Assembly: GCA_028279405.1 (NCBI GenBank)
Contig: JANQNU010000070.1
Coordinates: 62,001-126,000, forward strand
Reading direction: 5' to 3'
DNA: 64,000 nucleotides
DNA from: Phycisphaerae bacterium
GTDB lineage: Bacteria; Planctomycetota; Phycisphaerae; UBA1845; Fen-1342
A model generated the notes under the pieces. The model saw nothing but the letters and a program-made list of their open reading frames with translations. It did not search any database and had not been told where the DNA came from. Position numbers and translations under genes: made by a program. The first letter of the stretch is position 1. The number at the start of each line of letters is the position of its first letter. Shown here piece by piece: positions 27,515-35,412 of the stretch.

Positions 27515-28411
27515 TCAACGCGGCTGCAGCACGGCCCCGACGTGCAACAGGCTCACGAACTCGGTGAAGAATGCCCCGAACGCCTCCGTCTCGTCGCTGA
27601 AAGTATCCGCGGCGTGCGTCACAAACACCTGTGCCAAGTCATTGATGGTTGCCGGCGTTTCGGGCTCGATCGCCGCGAGTCCGGCAAGCAGCGGCGCCGA
27701 CACCGCCTGCCACATCGGCATCAGCTCGGCGTTTCGTCCGCAGACAGCGCAGATCGACATCTCAGCCGGCAGTGGTCTCGGCAACGTCTGCTCCCGACGC
27801 CAGTGATTCGCCAATGCGATCAGGTCATATGCGTACTCGCGCAGTGCGACGTACCCGGGCCGCACGATCGGCTGGGCCATCAGCTCGCCGACACTCATCG
27901 TCGCGAGCGTTGGCGGCGCGATGGTCTCCGCGAGTGAGTCCGAATGATAGAGCACCTCGAGCTCGGTCCGCTCGAAATCGAGCAAGTTCGCCAATCCTAA
28001 CCATACACCGGCCAGATCCGCACGATCATGCACCAAGTATGCTTCGAAGTTGCGCGCCAGGTCGCGATGCGACGCACTCTTCCACGGACGGACACGATGC
28101 AAGTCGCGAACGAGCGCCAACTGCGCTTCGCGCACGGTCGCGCCGGCGCCACTCTCGATCAGCCGCGGCGTCACAACCGCCAACGACATCGGGAACACCC
28201 ATTGCAGAACAGCCCGTTCGCCGGAGAAGATCAGATGCGTGTAAACCCCAAGCCGCTCCGGCGGAATGGCCGCCAGGTCGGCCCGTTCGTCGGCCGTCAG
28301 ATCCTTGAACCGCTCCCGAAACTCTGCACCCCGCGCGTCGGCGTTGCCCCCGGTTGGCGGATCGTCCAGAATCAACGTGCGAAAAGCTGCAAGAACATCT
28401 GCCAGCGGCAT
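27515..28411 (-). CDS. MNIO partner protein (BufC/HvfC, DUF2063-like)
   Basis: 298 residues, beginning two bases after the stop of the MNIO gene, so almost certainly translated from the same message. The N-terminal region 'IPPERLGVYTHLIFSGERAV' with 'LQWVFPMSLAVV' fits the pattern of DUF2063-type partner proteins that accompany DUF692 enzymes and help bind the precursor. A putative zinc-ribbon half, 'ICAVCGRNAEL', occurs near residue 228. The family assignment rests on position and general pattern more than strong motifs; a rejected alternative would be an unrelated helical protein. Confidence 0.6.
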   Translation of the reverse strand: MPLADVLAAFRTLILDDPPTGGNADARGAEFRERFKDLTADERADLAAIPPERLGVYTHLIFSGERAVLQWVFPMSLAVVTPRLIESGAGATVREAQLALVRDLHRVRPWKSASHRDLARNFEAYLVHDRADLAGVWLGLANLLDFERTELEVLYHSDSLAETIAPPTLATMSVGELMAQPIVRPGYVALREYAYDLIALANHWRREQTLPRPLPAEMSICAVCGRNAELMPMWQAVSAPLLAGLAAIEPETPATINDLAQVFVTHAADTFSDETEAFGAFFTEFVSLLHVGAVLQPR

Positions 28412-28413
28412 AT

Positions 28414-29262
28414 TCAGTCGTTCCCCACCGACGCCGAACCACACACCTCGTCCATGAGTTGCTGCGCCATCTCCGCTTCCTGCAGCAAGCGGGCCAGCGA
28501 CGGGATCTCACTGTCCCATTCGATCAGCACCGACGTCCGCCCGATGCGCTCGAGTACTTTTCGATACAGCACCCAGGTATCGTCGGCGACGGGTCGCGCG
28601 TGTGTGTCCAGCAGCACGTCGCCGAACTCTTCAAAGCCCGCGAGGTGCAGCTGACCGACGCGCTCGAGCGGGATCGAATCAAGGAATGCTTCCGGGTCAT
28701 ATTCCTGATTGCGTGCGTTGAGCAACACATTGGACACATCGAGCAACAAGCCGCAATCGGAGCGCTCGAGCACGCGCGTGATAAACTCCGCCTCGCTCAT
28801 TTGCGAACGCGACGGAGCAGCGTAGTACGTCACATTCTCCAGCAGGAATGGTCGCTCGAGGATGTCCTGGACGATCCGGACCCGGGCGGCCACGTTTTCG
28901 ATCGCCTCTTCGGTGAACGGCAACGGAATCAGATCGTTGAGATTGACATGATCGACCATCGTGAAGCAGAGGTGATCGGAGAACCAGCGACTGCCGATCT
29001 TGTCACAGAACTGCTTGACCCCCCGTACGTGCTCACGGTCGAGCGGGTCGGTGCTGCCGATCGAGAGCGAGACGCCGTGACCGACGCAGGGGTACGCAGT
29101 CGCCACCCGTTCCAGCGCATCCGCCAGGAACCCACCGCGTTGCAGAAAGTTCTCGGGGATAACCTCGAACCAGCCCACGGTCGGCCGGTCGGCGATGATT
29201 TCCTGAAGGTGCTGTCGACGGAGCCCGACGCCGGCGCCCAGCGCCGGCAAATTCGCGTACAT
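28414..29262 (-). CDS. MNIO-family (DUF692) multinuclear iron oxidative enzyme, BufB/HvfB-like
   Basis: 282 residues, a TIM-barrel enzyme of the DUF692/MNIO family. The family landmarks are clear: 'GVGLRRQHLQEII', 'FEVIPENFL', 'GHGVSLSIGS', 'WFSDHLCF', 'LLENVTYYA', 'CGLLLDVSNVLLNARNQ', 'QLHLAGFEE' and 'HARPVADDTW..Y'. The conserved His, Asp and Glu residues that bind the iron ions are present. MNIO enzymes are known to modify cysteines in short peptides, for example to oxazolone/thioamide or thiooxazole groups. It lies 116 bases downstream of a Cys-rich precursor gene and just upstream of its partner. Confidence 0.9.
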   Translation of the reverse strand: MYANLPALGAGVGLRRQHLQEIIADRPTVGWFEVIPENFLQRGGFLADALERVATAYPCVGHGVSLSIGSTDPLDREHVRGVKQFCDKIGSRWFSDHLCFTMVDHVNLNDLIPLPFTEEAIENVAARVRIVQDILERPFLLENVTYYAAPSRSQMSEAEFITRVLERSDCGLLLDVSNVLLNARNQEYDPEAFLDSIPLERVGQLHLAGFEEFGDVLLDTHARPVADDTWVLYRKVLERIGRTSVLIEWDSEIPSLARLLQEAEMAQQLMDEVCGSASVGND

Positions 29263-29317
29263 CTACAACGCCTCCGCGAGGGGGCCATGCAGCGGTTGCC
29301 CGCGCGCCCAATAGAGA

Positions 29318-29350
29318 AAGGCCATCGCGCCGAGCTCGGCGGACGGCCTT
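29318..29350 (-). promoter_or_regulatory. Strong stem-loop between precursor and MNIO enzyme
   Basis: On the minus strand, AAGGCC pairs with GGCCTT and an inner CGCCGAG/CTCGGCG stem stacks inside it. The sequence continues TTTCTCT, so it could be a partial terminator or an mRNA 3' end that makes the precursor transcript more abundant than the enzyme transcript, as is common in RiPP operons. Confidence 0.55.
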
Positions 29351-29378
29351 GTGTCTGAGCTGTCAGACGGTGCGAGCG

Positions 29379-29606
29379 TTACTTGCTGCCGCCGCAGCCC
29401 TTTTCGCCGCCGCAACCCTTCTCGCCGCCGCAGCCCTTTTCGCCGCTGCAGCCCTTGTCGGCCTTGCAGCAGGTGCCGTCCGTGCCACAGCAGCTGTCCT
29501 GCTGCGCGCAGCCGGTCGAGCTGAGAACGGTCGTGGCGCTGCCGGCGACCAATGCCGTGATCGCCATCGAACGAAGACCCGCAAAAGCAAGCTTCTTGAG
29601 ATCCAT
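29379..29606 (-). CDS. Cys-rich RiPP precursor, bufferin/HvfA-like variant
   Basis: 75 residues. An N-terminal signal peptide region ('LAFAGLRSMAITALVAGSA') leads to 'TGCAQQDSCCGTDGTCC', and then repeated units: KGCSGE, KGCGGE, KGCGGE, KGCGGSK. HvfA/BufA2-type precursors have repeated EGKCG motifs whose Cys are modified by MNIO enzymes; here the order is EKGCG(G). The gene is next to an MNIO enzyme and partner, so a secreted, modified, metal-binding peptide is likely. The start at 29606 is set by AAGGA seven bases upstream. The extra CC pairs (about 46-54) could also bind metal. Confidence 0.8.
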   Translation of the reverse strand: MDLKKLAFAGLRSMAITALVAGSATTVLSSTGCAQQDSCCGTDGTCCKADKGCSGEKGCGGEKGCGGEKGCGGSK

Positions 29607-29670
29607 TCCGAATTCCTTTCGTTGTGTCTGCTCGCACCTGAGAAACGTCGTGACATGACGAATCGGCGAG

Positions 29671-29699
29671 ATTCTAGCCAACGGGCCCCAGATTTCCAC
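29671..29699 (-). promoter_or_regulatory. Candidate promoter of the RiPP operon
   Basis: Minus-strand GTGGAA and TAGAAT (5 of 6 at -10) are spaced by 17 bases. The predicted start is about 60 bases before the precursor ATG. No obvious palindromic operator was seen. Confidence 0.4.
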
Positions 29700-29772
29700 C
29701 CCATCGCGGCAAATTCCTGCAAATGCGCGACTTGCATCGATCCCGCGCAGGTTCTGCGCCCAGGCACTGACG

Positions 29773-29801
29773 TTTCCGCTCCCTCGGAACCCGACTATAC
29801 T
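29773..29801 (+). promoter_or_regulatory. Candidate promoter of the phosphatase gene
   Basis: TTTCCG and TATACT (5 of 6 at -10) are spaced by 17 bases, about 70 bases before the TTG start at 29873. It is divergent from the RiPP operon promoter, about 75 bases away. Confidence 0.35.
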
Positions 29802-29872
29802 CCATTTGGTCGATTGCTCGATCGCGAGCATGGCGCCCCCGCAGGTACCGAAAAGCCACCGAGAGGATTGCT

Positions 29873-30436
29873 TTGAACGTCCCACGTTTCATCCGCCGAC
29901 TGTTTCGACAACCCTACGATGGTTTTCGGCACTTCGCGGTCGTCGACGAGGGTCGGCTATACCGCTGCGGACAACCACGGCCCGATGAACTGGAAACGCT
30001 GATCGAGCGCCACAAACTCCGTACCGTCATTAGCTTCCGCGGCAGTCGCGATGCAAGCGACCCCGACTCCTGGGAGGCGCAAGAACAGGCCGTCTGTGAT
30101 CGGCACGGCGTGCTTTTTGCTCAGATCCCCTGCAATCACAAGCAACCACCGACCGAAGCCGACGCGGGCCGCTTCCTGACGCTCGTGACCGATCCGCAGC
30201 GCCAGCCGGTGTTGGTCCATTGCCGATTGGGGCAGCAGCGAACGATGCTCTTCGTGGCGCTCTACTGGGTCCACGTCCAGGGAATGGACAAGGCCGATGC
30301 GGAACAGGAAATGGACCGCCTCGGGTTCAACATCCGGCATCGCCGACACCAGCAGCTCCTGTCGGCGTTCCGCAAACTGGCTGACATCCCCGCCGAGCAA
30401 TTGCTGAAGCAGCAATCGACCGGATCGCCGTCGTAA
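29873..30436 (+). CDS. Dual-specificity/tyrosine phosphatase-like protein
   Basis: 187 residues. The phosphatase signature 'VLVHCRLGQQRT' (Cys-x5-Arg) is present, with an upstream Asp-containing region. 'YRCGQPRPDELETLIE' and 'ISFRGSR' resemble the plant/fungal-like DSP subgroup that hydrolyses phosphotyrosine or inositol pyrophosphates. It starts at TTG preceded by AGAGGA. It faces the RiPP operon; no functional link can be shown. Confidence 0.8.
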   Translation: MNVPRFIRRLFRQPYDGFRHFAVVDEGRLYRCGQPRPDELETLIERHKLRTVISFRGSRDASDPDSWEAQEQAVCDRHGVLFAQIPCNHKQPPTEADAGRFLTLVTDPQRQPVLVHCRLGQQRTMLFVALYWVHVQGMDKADAEQEMDRLGFNIRHRRHQQLLSAFRKLADIPAEQLLKQQSTGSPS

Positions 30437-30478
30437 GCGCCCGGGCGAATCTGTTCAGCGGCAGACGGCACTTGCACG

Positions 30479-31657
30479 TCAACGCGAGATCCGGAGCAAC
30501 TCAACGGCGTTCTTCCAGCGTTGCAGCCTCTCATCACTCAACACAATATACGCACCGTCACCAATCGGTTGCAGGTCTCTGATGACTCGGTACTTGAGTC
30601 TCTTTTGCTCGCATAGTGCTCCCGTGTTCAAATCCCATATTGACAAGCGATCGGAGTTCCATCGGTAACCGCTGGCCGTCACCAAGAGCATTGCATTCGA
30701 ATCGACGTGCGAAAGATGAGCGGTTCCTTGAGCACGACGGGCAATAAGGCTGAAATCACGGACTTTCCTCATGGCGCCAGTATCGACGACGACCGCGTTG
30801 CGACCACAGATCGCAATGAGCAGTTCGTCCCCCGGTAACACCACCAGGCCCAGCGCAGGCCAACGCCCCCTTCCAATGGTGCAGTAAGTGGAATCCTCCG
30901 AGCTCACCAGGTCGAGCTCTCTCCGCACGCTAGGCGATGCAAGGCTTGAAACCGCAAGTAGAAAACGCCCGTCCAACGCTTCGAGCGAATAAAGGCGGCT
31001 TCGTTCATCGTCAAAGGCGAATGCGAACACTCGACCACTAGCGGGAGAAATCGACTGCGACAACAGATCATTCAGATCGATTACACAGACCATGGCGTGG
31101 CCGGCCAAAGCAAGTAGATCGTGCTTGGGCGAGTATGCGTATGCGGATACCGGCGCATAGATTGACAACTCCATTGGAAAATCGGCGACACTCACCTCCC
31201 CACACGTCGCATTGACGAGCGTGAACTTCCGATCGTGCACAAAACCGACCCTGTCGCCGCAACTCCATTTCGAAGTTCGGTCCGGCTGCGAGAGCCGTGT
31301 TGCGTGCTTCCCGAGAAAAACACCGCAATCGTCGCGCATCTCAATCCCATCATCAGTGAAGATGGCGAACCCGAAAGACGTCGAGAGGACCGAGAACGGG
31401 AACGAAGGAGAAACGGCGAACGACTCAGCACCACTGGCAAGGTCCAAGGCGACAACTTCCTGCCTGCCTTGGATAGCCACCTGGCCTGATAGCGGCAATG
31501 GAACTGCCTTGCCCAACCAAGGACGAACCATCTTGGCAACAACCGTTCGGCGCACCTCAACCGGGATATCATCAGATGCCCCCGACAACAGCGCCGAAAA
31601 CACGATCGCTAGGCGCCAAAGAGCAACCCAGCCTCGAAAGGTGGCCTTTCTTAGCAC
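30479..31657 (-). CDS. Secreted or anchored beta-propeller-like protein
   Basis: 392 residues from a GTG at 31657, chosen because GGGGAG sits five bases before it; an ATG 12 codons earlier lacks such a site. A hydrophobic N-terminal segment ('GWVALWRLAIVFSALLSGA') suggests export. Repeated beta-rich units such as 'VSAYAYSPKHDLLALAGHAM' and 'LSIWDLNTGALCEQ' match WD40-like propellers. No catalytic motif is visible. It converges with the phosphatase gene. Confidence 0.6.
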   Translation of the reverse strand: MLRKATFRGWVALWRLAIVFSALLSGASDDIPVEVRRTVVAKMVRPWLGKAVPLPLSGQVAIQGRQEVVALDLASGAESFAVSPSFPFSVLSTSFGFAIFTDDGIEMRDDCGVFLGKHATRLSQPDRTSKWSCGDRVGFVHDRKFTLVNATCGEVSVADFPMELSIYAPVSAYAYSPKHDLLALAGHAMVCVIDLNDLLSQSISPASGRVFAFAFDDERSRLYSLEALDGRFLLAVSSLASPSVRRELDLVSSEDSTYCTIGRGRWPALGLVVLPGDELLIAICGRNAVVVDTGAMRKVRDFSLIARRAQGTAHLSHVDSNAMLLVTASGYRWNSDRLSIWDLNTGALCEQKRLKYRVIRDLQPIGDGAYIVLSDERLQRWKNAVELLRISR

Positions 31658-31799
31658 CAAGTCTCCCCTCGCGCGGGCTGCGCCGCCCTCCATGGGACGA
31701 TCACCCGCCTGCCCACGGTCTAGCCAGGGCCCTGCCTACTTCCTCGCGACGGTACAAACACGATGCAAGCCGTGTATCGTGCCTCCCGCACGAGGACAC

Positions 31800-32807
31800 T
31801 CATCCCAAGCCGAAGCCCGGCTTGTCGGGCATCGCTAGCACGCCGCGCGAGCAAATGATCCCAGGATAAGGATCGTTGCCGAGCAGAAGTGCCCCGTCGA
31901 GGTCGGCGTAGTCGACGAGCGCTGCGATCGTCAGCGCCGGCGCGATCGCCAGACTGCTCGATACGAAGCAGCCGAGCATCACCTTCATGCCCAGCATGCG
32001 CGCCATACCGATCATACGCAGCGCTTCGCGCATGCCGCCACACTTGTTGAGCTTGATGTTGACGCCGTCGACGAAGCCATTGAGCCGGAGGACGTCGTCC
32101 GGCCGTTCGCAGCTCTCGTCCGCGAAGATCGGCGCCACACCAAGTTCGCGCAACTCGCGCATATGCCGCCAGTCGGCGCGCTTCAACGGCTGCTCGATCA
32201 TCGTCAAGCGAAACGGCGCGAGCGCTCGAATCCGGTCCGGCGCTTCGCTCGGCGTCCATGCCTCGTTGGCGTCGACCAGCACGGGACCGTCGAACACCTC
32301 ACGGATCACCTTCAACGTTTCGACGTCGTGGTCGCTGCCGACCTTCACCTTCAGGAGTTCGTAGCCGGCCTCCACCGCTTCCTGAACCTTGACGCGCGTC
32401 TCCTGGATGTCGGCCACGCCGATGGTCATGGTCGTGCGCTGCCGCGCCGGCGGCAGCCCCAGAAGCCGCCACACGGGAACATCCAGCCGCTTGCCGACCC
32501 AATCGTGCAGGGCCGCGTCGATGCCGTCGATCGTCGCTCGTTGATCGTCGAACCGGGCCACCAATCGGCTCAGGATCGGAATGATCTGGAACGGATCGTC
32601 GCCGAGCAACGGGCCGATCTGGCCCAGCGTACGCTCAGCGGACTCGAGCGATTGGCCGTACAGTCGTGACGGAACGATCTCCCCCTGGCCGCGCACGTTC
32701 CCATGCTCGACCGACACCACGATGGTCGACTTCTCGCGCATCGCTCCCTGCGACGTCGCAAACGTATACTTCGGCGCGATGCGCTGCCGCTCCCAGGAGA
32801 GCTTCAT
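31800..32807 (-). CDS. Dipeptide epimerase (L-Ala-D/L-Glu epimerase type), enolase superfamily
   Basis: 335 residues of the muconate-lactonising subgroup of the enolase superfamily. The first catalytic Lys lies in 'YELLKVKVGSD'. The metal ligands are in 'VLVDANEAW', 'MIEQPLKR' and 'PIFADESCE'. The second Lys is in 'GVNIKLNKCGG'. These match the L-Ala-D/L-Glu epimerases that recycle murein tripeptide-derived dipeptides, although related members act on other dipeptides. The start overlaps the stop of the small upstream gene by four bases, so the two are translationally coupled. Confidence 0.88.
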   Translation of the reverse strand: MKLSWERQRIAPKYTFATSQGAMREKSTIVVSVEHGNVRGQGEIVPSRLYGQSLESAERTLGQIGPLLGDDPFQIIPILSRLVARFDDQRATIDGIDAALHDWVGKRLDVPVWRLLGLPPARQRTTMTIGVADIQETRVKVQEAVEAGYELLKVKVGSDHDVETLKVIREVFDGPVLVDANEAWTPSEAPDRIRALAPFRLTMIEQPLKRADWRHMRELRELGVAPIFADESCERPDDVLRLNGFVDGVNIKLNKCGGMREALRMIGMARMLGMKVMLGCFVSSSLAIAPALTIAALVDYADLDGALLLGNDPYPGIICSRGVLAMPDKPGFGLG

Positions 32808-33151
32808 CCGGCATCCTCCTCCGCCAACGGCTCGACGTCACTGTCGGTCACGATGTCGTCCAGCGCCGAAACACTGACGACGAATCGCCGATCCACAAAT
32901 ACCAGTCTGCGATTGATGTTCCGTGAGCCGTCGCGCTCCAACTCGTGCGCATTGGAGATGTATACCTCCTTCGTACTGTGCCCGTCCGTTCGATCGTGCA
33001 CGTCGGCCTCGGCGAGCCAGTAGCCGCGCTCTTCATAGCTCGTCAATGTGCCAATGAACACCATCGGCCCCTGCGTGTCGAGGACGACGCGCCGGTTGAG
33101 GAAGCGGTCGAGGCCGGGTGTCGGTCCGGTTGTTGTTTCGCGATCGGGCAT
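32804..33151 (-). CDS. Small beta-rich protein, LSm-like pattern
   Basis: 115 residues. The pattern 'FLNRRVVLDTQGPMVFIGTL' then 'YWLAEADVHDR' and 'NRRLVFVDRRFVVSVSALDD' suggests a small beta-barrel with the alternating strands seen in Sm-like proteins. I base this only on the strand pattern. It overlaps the epimerase gene by four bases (ATGA). An ATG four codons earlier (33163) is an alternative start. It diverges from recO. Confidence 0.65.
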   Translation of the reverse strand: MPDRETTTGPTPGLDRFLNRRVVLDTQGPMVFIGTLTSYEERGYWLAEADVHDRTDGHSTKEVYISNAHELERDGSRNINRRLVFVDRRFVVSVSALDDIVTDSDVEPLAEEDAG

Positions 33152-33227
33152 GCGGATTCCCATGGGTTGGTCTATTGTAAGGGGCCTGAGCCCCGACACA
33201 ATGGAACCCGAGGGCGCCGCGAACGAC

Positions 33228-33962
33228 ATGGCCGTCATTACCGAACAAGCCATCGTCCTGCGTTTGACGGAATACTCCGAAACGTCGCAGATCGCGACGC
33301 TGTTCACCGCGAGCCACGGCCAGCTGCGACTGATCGCGAAGGGCGCCCGCAAAAGCACCAAGACCCGCATCGCGACCGGGCTCGATCTGCTCGAATGTGG
33401 CGAACTGCGATTCATGCCAACCCGCGGCGATTCGCAGCTCGCAACCCTCACCGAATGGATCCAACTCGAGCCGTTTCTGGGCATGCGCGCTCGGCTCCCG
33501 GCACTCCACGCGGCGTTCTATATCGCCGAGCTGACCGCGCGGCTGACCGTTCCGCAAGACGGGCATCCGGGACTGTTTCGAAGCCTGCATGCCGTGCTTG
33601 CCGCGCTGGACCAGGGCGCCGCCGCCCTGGCGGCCGTAGTCGCCTTCCAGCGGCGTTTGCTCGACGCGATCGGCCTGACGCCCAATCTGGACGCGTGCGT
33701 GCGCTGCGGACGCGGACGACGGGCCGGCCAGGGCGCCTACTTCAGCTCGCAGGCCGGCGGGCTGGTCTGTCGCAGCTGCGCCTCGAGCTGCCACGAAACC
33801 ATTCGGCTGCGGGCGGCCGTTCTCGATCAGCCGGAGACGGAGGCGGTCGCGAGCGCGCGGTTTGCGCTATTCGCATACCATCTGCAATATCAGGCCGGTC
33901 GGCAGTTCACGACCGAAGCGAGTTTTCGGACCGCCGTCGGCGTGAGCGAGCCCCCCCGATGA
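33228..33962 (+). CDS. recO: DNA repair protein RecO
   Basis: 244 residues. RecO loads RecA on single-stranded DNA coated with SSB, together with RecR. The N-terminal OB-fold begins 'ITEQAIVLRLTEYSETSQIA' and continues 'GQLRLIAKGARKS'. The zinc-binding region has CVRC and CRSC pairs in 'CVRCGRG...GLVCRSCASS'. An ATG at 33201 is an alternative start. It is 77 bases upstream of the Lon-N protein gene. Confidence 0.92.
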   Translation: MAVITEQAIVLRLTEYSETSQIATLFTASHGQLRLIAKGARKSTKTRIATGLDLLECGELRFMPTRGDSQLATLTEWIQLEPFLGMRARLPALHAAFYIAELTARLTVPQDGHPGLFRSLHAVLAALDQGAAALAAVVAFQRRLLDAIGLTPNLDACVRCGRGRRAGQGAYFSSQAGGLVCRSCASSCHETIRLRAAVLDQPETEAVASARFALFAYHLQYQAGRQFTTEASFRTAVGVSEPPR

Positions 33963-34039
33963 CGGGGCACATATATTCCCTTCGCCTCGCGGCCCGGGGA
34001 GCCTATGATAACGAGGTGGAAACGAGCGGGAGGAGCTCG

Positions 34040-34717
34040 ATGAGCGAACCGGATTACACGCTGCCCGAACTGGTGCCGTTGTTCCCGCTTCCCGGGATCG
34101 TCCTGTTTCCGCGCGTCGCGATCCCGCTGCACCTGTTCGAGCCACGCTACAAGTTGATGGCACGTCACGCGATCAACGGACATCGCCACCTCGCGATTGC
34201 ATTGCTCAAGCCCGGATTCGAGCCACAGTACTACACAAACAAGGCTCCCATCCATCCGATCGTCGGCGTTGGCCGGATCATCGCCGCCGAGGAGCTGGCC
34301 GACGGGCGCTTCAACATTCTGCTACAAGGACTTTCCCGCGCCCGTGTGGTCCAGGAGACGAACAGCCACTCATTCCGGATGGGGCGGATCGAGGCCATGA
34401 ACGGCGCCGCCGGCGACGACGAAGACGCCCTTGCCGGCAGCCGGGCCCGTCTGGCCGAGATGGTGGAGCAGAGCTGGTCGAACAGTGCCGAACGAACCCA
34501 ATGGCTGTCACACTTCGAGTGCGGGCTGACGTTGGGTGACGTTTGTGACCTGATCGCGGCCGACCTGCCCTTGGACGCCGAGTTGAAGCAATCGCTGCTC
34601 ACGGAACCCAGTGCGGTACAACGCTCTGACGCACTTTGCGGCCACCTCGATACGCTCGAGAAGATCACGCGCGCCAAGAAACGCCAGGTTCGCGACGCCA
34701 CCCTCAGTCGAAACTGA
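34040..34717 (+). CDS. Lon N-terminal domain (LON substrate-binding) protein
   Basis: 225 residues. It starts 'LPELVPLFPLPGIVLFPRVA' and continues 'PLHLFEPRYKLMARHAI' and 'VGVGRII', all standard for the PUA-like LON substrate-binding domain; it has no ATPase or protease domain. Such stand-alone proteins are common; some are thought to bind substrates, but the role is unknown. AGGAG precedes the ATG by six bases. Confidence 0.9.
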   Translation: MSEPDYTLPELVPLFPLPGIVLFPRVAIPLHLFEPRYKLMARHAINGHRHLAIALLKPGFEPQYYTNKAPIHPIVGVGRIIAAEELADGRFNILLQGLSRARVVQETNSHSFRMGRIEAMNGAAGDDEDALAGSRARLAEMVEQSWSNSAERTQWLSHFECGLTLGDVCDLIAADLPLDAELKQSLLTEPSAVQRSDALCGHLDTLEKITRAKKRQVRDATLSRN

Positions 34718-34737
34718 CGCTAGCCCGTCGTTCTTCG

Positions 34738-35133
34738 CTACGAATCGTCCCCGTCCTGAGGTTGCTCCACCGCCGACAGATAATCTGCTTGCAGCGCCCG
34801 GATCGCGGGAATCACCTGCTTGCGGTTGGTGGCCTCCGCCTGTTCGATCAGATATTCGAAGTAGAGCTGGAGGTACTGTCCGTCATCAAAGCTTGCCGAT
34901 CGACGCCGACTGCCCGCGTCGTAGGCCTGCCGGAAAGCGTGACCGTGGGCGTATTCACAAAAGGTGTCGAACCACTCCTGATTCTCGCCATAGACCGGCA
35001 GCTCGACGATCGCTTCCATAATGCTCGCCTGAATCGCATCCGAGGCCTGGCCCTGCTGGCGAAACTTCCACCACAGCAGCCCAACGACCAGAACGACCGT
35101 GATACCGATCGAGACCAGTTTCTTGCCTTCCAT
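34738..35133 (-). CDS. Small membrane-anchored hypothetical protein
   Basis: 131 residues. One N-terminal membrane segment ('LVSIGITVVLVVGLLWW') is followed by a mostly helical soluble part. GGAGGG four bases before the ATG supports this start. No family was recognised. It converges with the Lon-N gene. Confidence 0.65.
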   Translation of the reverse strand: MEGKKLVSIGITVVLVVGLLWWKFRQQGQASDAIQASIMEAIVELPVYGENQEWFDTFCEYAHGHAFRQAYDAGSRRRSASFDDGQYLQLYFEYLIEQAEATNRKQVIPAIRALQADYLSAVEQPQDGDDS

Positions 35134-35284
35134 TGGTTCCCTCCACCACATGCGTGATTCTTGTCTGGTTGAACTCCCCCCGCCCCTCTGCGTGGACGGT
35201 CGATTCTGATCGTAACCGATCCGCAGCACGCGGCACAACCAGTGATCCCGCCGGCCCCGCCGCGCTCCTGAAACGCTGGGGCGA

Positions 35285-35313
35285 TTGACGGCATGTCCCC
35301 CGACCTGTACTAT
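35285..35313 (+). promoter_or_regulatory. Candidate sigma-70-type promoter of tRNA-Glu
   Basis: TTGACG and TACTAT are separated by 17 bases and sit just upstream of the tRNA, which starts 15 bases after the -10 box. This is a convincing arrangement for a stable RNA gene. Confidence 0.65.
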
Positions 35314-35327
35314 GCCGCGCTTTGTCC

Positions 35328-35400
35328 GCCCCCATCGTCTAGAGGCCTAGGACACCGGCTTTTCATGCCGGCGACAGGGGTTCGAATCCCCTTGGGGGTA
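35328..35400 (+). tRNA. tRNA-Glu (anticodon UUC)
   Basis: The cloverleaf is complete: acceptor GCCCCCA pairs with TGGGGGT (with one G-U pair), the anticodon stem CCGGC/GCCGG encloses the loop TTTTCAT with anticodon TTC, and the T arm is CAGGGGTTCGAATCCCCTT. The 3' CCA is not encoded. It reads Glu codons. Confidence 0.95.
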
Positions 35401-35412
35401 TTCCCGCCGACA

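Noticed and set aside
29379-29606. Metallothionein rather than RiPP precursor
   Set aside because: Cys spacing could bind metal, but a signal peptide and an adjacent MNIO enzyme and partner favour a modified secreted peptide. Direct metal binding is not excluded.
30479-31693. ATG at 31693 as start of the propeller gene
   Set aside because: No ribosome site precedes it; the GTG at 31657 has GGGGAG at good spacing and opens the hydrophobic leader.
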